NCBI GenBank assembly: GCA_002319885.1 | Contig: DCFT01000124.1 | Span: 1 to 25,805, forward strand | Source of the DNA: Bacteroidales bacterium UBA1797 | Lineage (GTDB): Bacteria; Bacteroidota; Bacteroidia; Bacteroidales; VadinHA17 | Direction of reading: 5' to 3' | Length of the DNA stretch: 25,805 nucleotides | Part shown: positions 23,110 through 25,805 of the stretch, piece after piece | How the letters are laid out: every line of letters begins with the position of its first letter | Numbering within the stretch: position 1 is the first letter of the stretch | Made by a program: the position numbers and the translations under genes | The notes under the pieces: generated by a model | Databases searched by the model: none | The model's input: only the letters and a program-made list of their open reading frames with translations | What the model was told of the DNA's origin: nothing

Positions 23110-24054
23110 ATGAAAAAACTTATTACTGCATTTCTTTTTTTAGTTTTATTACTACAGCCGGTTTTGTCTCAACAAGATCCTTTGTCGAGCCAATATATGT
23201 TCAATACACTTACTTTTAATCCGGGTGTTGCAGGTACTTCAGGAATGATCTGTGCTACTGCGCTTAACCGGCAGCAATGGGTTGGATTTAAAGGGGCTCC
23301 TGCGACAACTGTCTTTAATGTTAGTGCTCCCGTTTCACTTTTCGGCATCAAGAGCGGGTTAGGACTGGTTGTAGAGAGCGACAATATAGGTTTTGACAAA
23401 GACATAAACCTTTCTGCATCTTATTCTTATCTTATGGATCTCGGAGCCGGGAAACTTGGAATCGGGTTAAGCCTGGGAATGCTGAATACAACTCTTTCAC
23501 CCACCTGGGTTATACCTACAGGTGATCAGTTTACACCTGTATCAGGAGATCCTTTAATACCCGAAAACAAAGAGAGTTATGTTGCTCTCGATGCAGGATT
23601 CGGTCTTTTTTATAAAACTGATAAATATTACGGATCATTATCTGTTACACATTTAAATGAACCTAAAATCAAATACAGTAAAGGCACTCCCTATATCAGC
23701 CGACATTACTATCTGACAGGCGGTTATACACTTCAGTTGCCAAATCCGTCACTTGAGCTGCTACCCTCGTTTTTTGCCTTCAGCGACGGTAAAGTTGTAC
23801 AGTTTACAATAACTTCTCTGGTCAGATACAATAAAAAAGTATGGGGTGGCGTTTCTTACAGAGCCGGAGATGCCCTGATCGGAATCATTGGATTGGAACT
23901 TTTTAATGGAATAAGGATTGGATACTCGTATGACTATACACTTTCGGCAATTGGGAAAACCAGTTCAGGGTCGCATGAATTCATGGTTAATTATTGTTTC
24001 GACCTTAACCTGGGCAAAAGCCCGATGAAATATAAAAGTATCAGATTTTTATGA
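23110..24054 (+). CDS. PorP/SprF-family type IX secretion outer membrane protein
   Basis: A 314-residue outer-membrane beta-barrel protein of the PorP/SprF family, associated with type IX secretion and gliding. The N-terminus is a signal peptide (MKKLITAFLFLVLLLQPVLS) with likely cleavage before QQDPLSSQYMFN, the family's characteristic mature start. NTLTFNPGVAGTSGMICATA and RQQWVGFKGAPATTVFNVSAP are the standard PorP signature. Later segments alternate polar and hydrophobic residues as barrel strands, and the end MVNYCFDLNLGKSPMKYKSIRFL is typical. I chose the ATG at 23110 over an in-frame ATG at 23083, because the longer form would place an acidic nine-residue stretch before the signal peptide. 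It is the first gene of a run with gldK and gldL. In P. gingivalis PorP also sits before porK. PorP/SprF has many paralogues; position supports the core one. Confidence 0.9.
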   Translation: MKKLITAFLFLVLLLQPVLSQQDPLSSQYMFNTLTFNPGVAGTSGMICATALNRQQWVGFKGAPATTVFNVSAPVSLFGIKSGLGLVVESDNIGFDKDINLSASYSYLMDLGAGKLGIGLSLGMLNTTLSPTWVIPTGDQFTPVSGDPLIPENKESYVALDAGFGLFYKTDKYYGSLSVTHLNEPKIKYSKGTPYISRHYYLTGGYTLQLPNPSLELLPSFFAFSDGKVVQFTITSLVRYNKKVWGGVSYRAGDALIGIIGLELFNGIRIGYSYDYTLSAIGKTSSGSHEFMVNYCFDLNLGKSPMKYKSIRFL

Positions 24055-24101
24055 TTATTGAAAAAAAATAACTTACTTGCAATATAAAATTCTAAAGTAT
24101 T

Positions 24102-25445
24102 ATGAAAAAGGTAACCCTATCTGCTCTAATATTAATACTCCTGTTAAGTGGTTGTGGATCTTCGAATAACGGAGAGTTAACTGGTGTCCCAGGGCGGAAA
24201 AAATTCTTTGAACCGGAACCCTTTGAAATGGCATTTATTCCTGCCGGGAATTTTATGATGGGACCAAGCGATCAGGATGCCGTTTGGGCAATGAACAGCA
24301 TCTCGAAGTCTGTTACAGTTGATGCTTTCTGGATGGACCAGACAGAAATTACAAATAATAAATATCGTCAGTTTGTGAATTATGTCCGTGATTCTATTTT
24401 CAGAACAAAACTGGGAAACGCAGGTGTCCCTGACAGAGAATATTTTGTGGTTGATAAAGATGGAAATGTTATTGAACCGAATGTAATTAACTGGGATGAA
24501 AAAATTGACCCTGAAGAAGAAACCACAAAAGCTACACTGGAAGAGATGTATTACCCTCCCGAAGAGAGATTCAATGGTAAAAAACAGGTTGATATCAGAA
24601 AGCTGAACTATTCATATTTCTGGGTCGACTACCAGTCAGCCGCAAAAGCAAGCTACAAATACGATTACGCAAATAATACAGGCAAATATCAAGGTCAGGT
24701 TACCAATCTCGATGGTACTCGCACCGATGTTAAAGACCGTTCATCATTTATCAAACACAATATTATTAACGTCTATCCCGATACACTCTGCTGGATACGC
24801 GATTTTACATATTCATTCAATGATCCCCAGGCTTCCCTGTATTTCTGGCATCCTTCATTTGATGATTATCCTGTTGTTGGAGTATCATGGGTTCAGGCTA
24901 CTGCATTCAGTATCTGGCGAACAAATTATATGAACAGCGCACTCAGGAAAAACGGAGTAGCTGATGTTCATGAGTACAGACTTCCACTGGAAACCGAATG
25001 GGAATATGCTGCAAGAGGTGGTCTCGATCTTTCAATGTATCCATGGGGAGGCCCTTATACACGTAATTACAAAGGCTGCTTCCTTGCCAACTTTAAACCA
25101 TTGCGAGGTAATTATATTGACGATGGAAACGTTTATGCAGGAAAAGTAGGATCATATGAGCCAAACGAATTTGGATTGTACGATATGGCAGGAAACGTTG
25201 CTGAATGGACATGCTGTGCATATTCTCCTTCAGCTTATATCTTCCAGCACGACCTTCAGCCAAATTATGAATATAATGCCACACCTCAGGATCCCCCAAT
25301 AATGAAAAGGAAAGTAATCCGCGGAGGCTCATGGAAAGATATAGCATATTTCCTTCAAACCAGTGCAAGAGATTACGAATATCAGGATTCGACCAAGTCA
25401 TATGTCGGCTTCCGTAATGTGAGATCTTATATTGGTGTAAATTAA
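24102..25445 (+). CDS. gldK: T9SS ring lipoprotein GldK (PorK)
   Basis: A 447-residue outer-membrane lipoprotein that, with GldN/PorN, forms the large periplasmic ring of the type IX secretion system. The signal peptide ends in the lipobox LLSGC with lipidated C18. From about residue 40 the protein has the formylglycine-generating-enzyme (FGE/sulfatase-modifying) fold: FEMAFIPAGNFMMGPSDQ, VDAFWMDQTEITNNKYRQFV, EYRLPLETEWEYAARGG, NEFGLYDMAGNVAEW and VIRGGSWKD. The cysteines that give true FGE its activity, just after the RGGS motif, are absent (RGGSWKDIAYFLQTSARDYE), so the domain is structural. A long insert between about residues 100 and 260 separates the two halves of the fold. It lies 47 bases after the porP-like gene and 34 bases before gldL. 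Confidence 0.95.
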   Translation: MKKVTLSALILILLLSGCGSSNNGELTGVPGRKKFFEPEPFEMAFIPAGNFMMGPSDQDAVWAMNSISKSVTVDAFWMDQTEITNNKYRQFVNYVRDSIFRTKLGNAGVPDREYFVVDKDGNVIEPNVINWDEKIDPEEETTKATLEEMYYPPEERFNGKKQVDIRKLNYSYFWVDYQSAAKASYKYDYANNTGKYQGQVTNLDGTRTDVKDRSSFIKHNIINVYPDTLCWIRDFTYSFNDPQASLYFWHPSFDDYPVVGVSWVQATAFSIWRTNYMNSALRKNGVADVHEYRLPLETEWEYAARGGLDLSMYPWGGPYTRNYKGCFLANFKPLRGNYIDDGNVYAGKVGSYEPNEFGLYDMAGNVAEWTCCAYSPSAYIFQHDLQPNYEYNATPQDPPIMKRKVIRGGSWKDIAYFLQTSARDYEYQDSTKSYVGFRNVRSYIGVN

Positions 25446-25479
25446 ATAATTAGCAATAACCCTAAAATAATAAGGTAAA

Positions 25480-25805
25480 ATGAGCCTAGCAGAATTAGTA
25501 CAAAGCAGCGGGTGGAAAAATTTCATCGCCAAACTATATGGTTTAGGTGCTTCTGTAGTTATCATCGGTGCATTATTCAAGATACAGCACTGGCCACTGG
25601 CAGGAACAATGCTTACCATTGGTCTGCTTACCGAAGCAGTTATATTCTTCTTTTCAGCATTTGAACCATTGCATGAAGAAGTTGACTGGTCGTTGGTATA
25701 TCCTGAACTCGCAGGTATACCTGAAGATGAGACACCTGAGCTTGCTTCCCAGGGAGGAAGGTACCATGGTGGCATTTCAGGAGGCGGCAGCGGAGGTTAT
25801 GGCGG
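25480..25805 (+). CDS. gldL: T9SS/gliding motor protein GldL (3' truncated by window end)
   Basis: The first 108 residues of GldL (PorL), an inner-membrane protein that with GldM forms the proton-driven motor of the type IX secretion system. The reading frame stays open to the window edge. Two membrane helices are visible, about 18-36 (AKLYGLGASVVIIGALFK) and 41-60 (GTMLTIGLLTEAVIFFFSAF). The glutamate E52 in helix 2 (LLTEAVIF) appears to match the essential Glu of Flavobacterium GldL, and K34 and H37 in ALFKIQHW also match conserved polar positions, as I recall them. After FEPLHEEVDWSLVYPELAG comes a glycine-rich stretch (GGISGGGSGGYG), the start of the cytoplasmic region. The ATG at 25480 is chosen because it gives the standard GldL N-terminus. 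gldM and gldN are expected downstream. Confidence 0.93.
   Translation, partial: MSLAELVQSSGWKNFIAKLYGLGASVVIIGALFKIQHWPLAGTMLTIGLLTEAVIFFFSAFEPLHEEVDWSLVYPELAGIPEDETPELASQGGRYHGGISGGGSGGYG

Noticed and set aside
25398..25775. Antisense open frame of 125 codons across the gldK end and gldL
   Set aside because: It covers gldL, whose membrane helices and conserved Glu are clear on the + strand; the antisense product is Ser/Pro-rich noise.
1..25805. Mobile elements, CRISPR arrays, tRNA or rRNA genes
   Set aside because: No transposase, integrase, regularly spaced repeats, target-site duplications or cloverleaf-like segments were seen in the intergenic gaps, all of which are under 300 bases.

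Overview
The window looks like chromosomal core genome of a Bacteroidota bacterium, probably Bacteroidales or a close relative. The evidence is type IX secretion genes (a PorP/SprF-family protein, gldK, start of gldL), a HU-CCDC81 plus SPOR fusion protein, a DUF4954 protein, a topoisomerase I whose C-terminus lacks zinc fingers, several perfect copies of the Bacteroidota -7 promoter box TAnnTTTG, and starts without clear Shine-Dalgarno sequences. The DNA is moderately AT-rich throughout. I see no insertion sequence, phage gene, CRISPR array, tRNA or rRNA, and no compositional break that suggests recent transfer.

Layout: (1) 1-1886 holds the 3' end of metG, converging on the HU/SPOR gene. (2) 2144-8225 is a six-gene + strand operon for nucleotide sugars: wbpE, wbpD, wbpB, wbpA, galE, rfbB. 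(3) 8235-12088 is a - strand pair, glmS followed by a DUF4954 left-handed beta-helix protein. (4) 12294-13097 (-) is a half-length GT5 glycogen-synthase-like gene, divergent from panC-panD (13289-14551). panD is followed closely by a flippase-like membrane protein and radA (to 16979). (5) 16991-19342 (-) is a class A penicillin-binding protein, divergent from topA (19462-21765), which is followed by a degenerate arginase-family gene (to 22943). (6) 23110-25805 begins a T9SS operon: porP/sprF-like, gldK, and gldL, which runs off the window.

How the genes fit together: GlmS feeds UDP-GlcNAc synthesis. WbpA, WbpB, WbpE and WbpD can together convert UDP-GlcNAc to UDP-2,3-diacetamido-2,3-dideoxyglucuronic acid. 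The WbpI 2-epimerase that would make the manno form is not in the window, and neither is any glycosyltransferase. In Porphyromonas gingivalis and Tannerella forsythia a Wbp/Vim pathway has been described as making the sugar that links T9SS cargo to its surface glycolipid. A complete Wbp set about 17 kb from T9SS core genes therefore suggests, by inference, that this cluster serves cargo anchoring.

The other points worth attention are the arginase-fold protein that has lost half its metal ligands and lies next to the T9SS operon, the half glycogen synthase lacking the ADP-glucose lysine motif, the DUF4954 protein paired with glmS, and a 17-bp near-palindrome that overlaps a strong-looking panD promoter.
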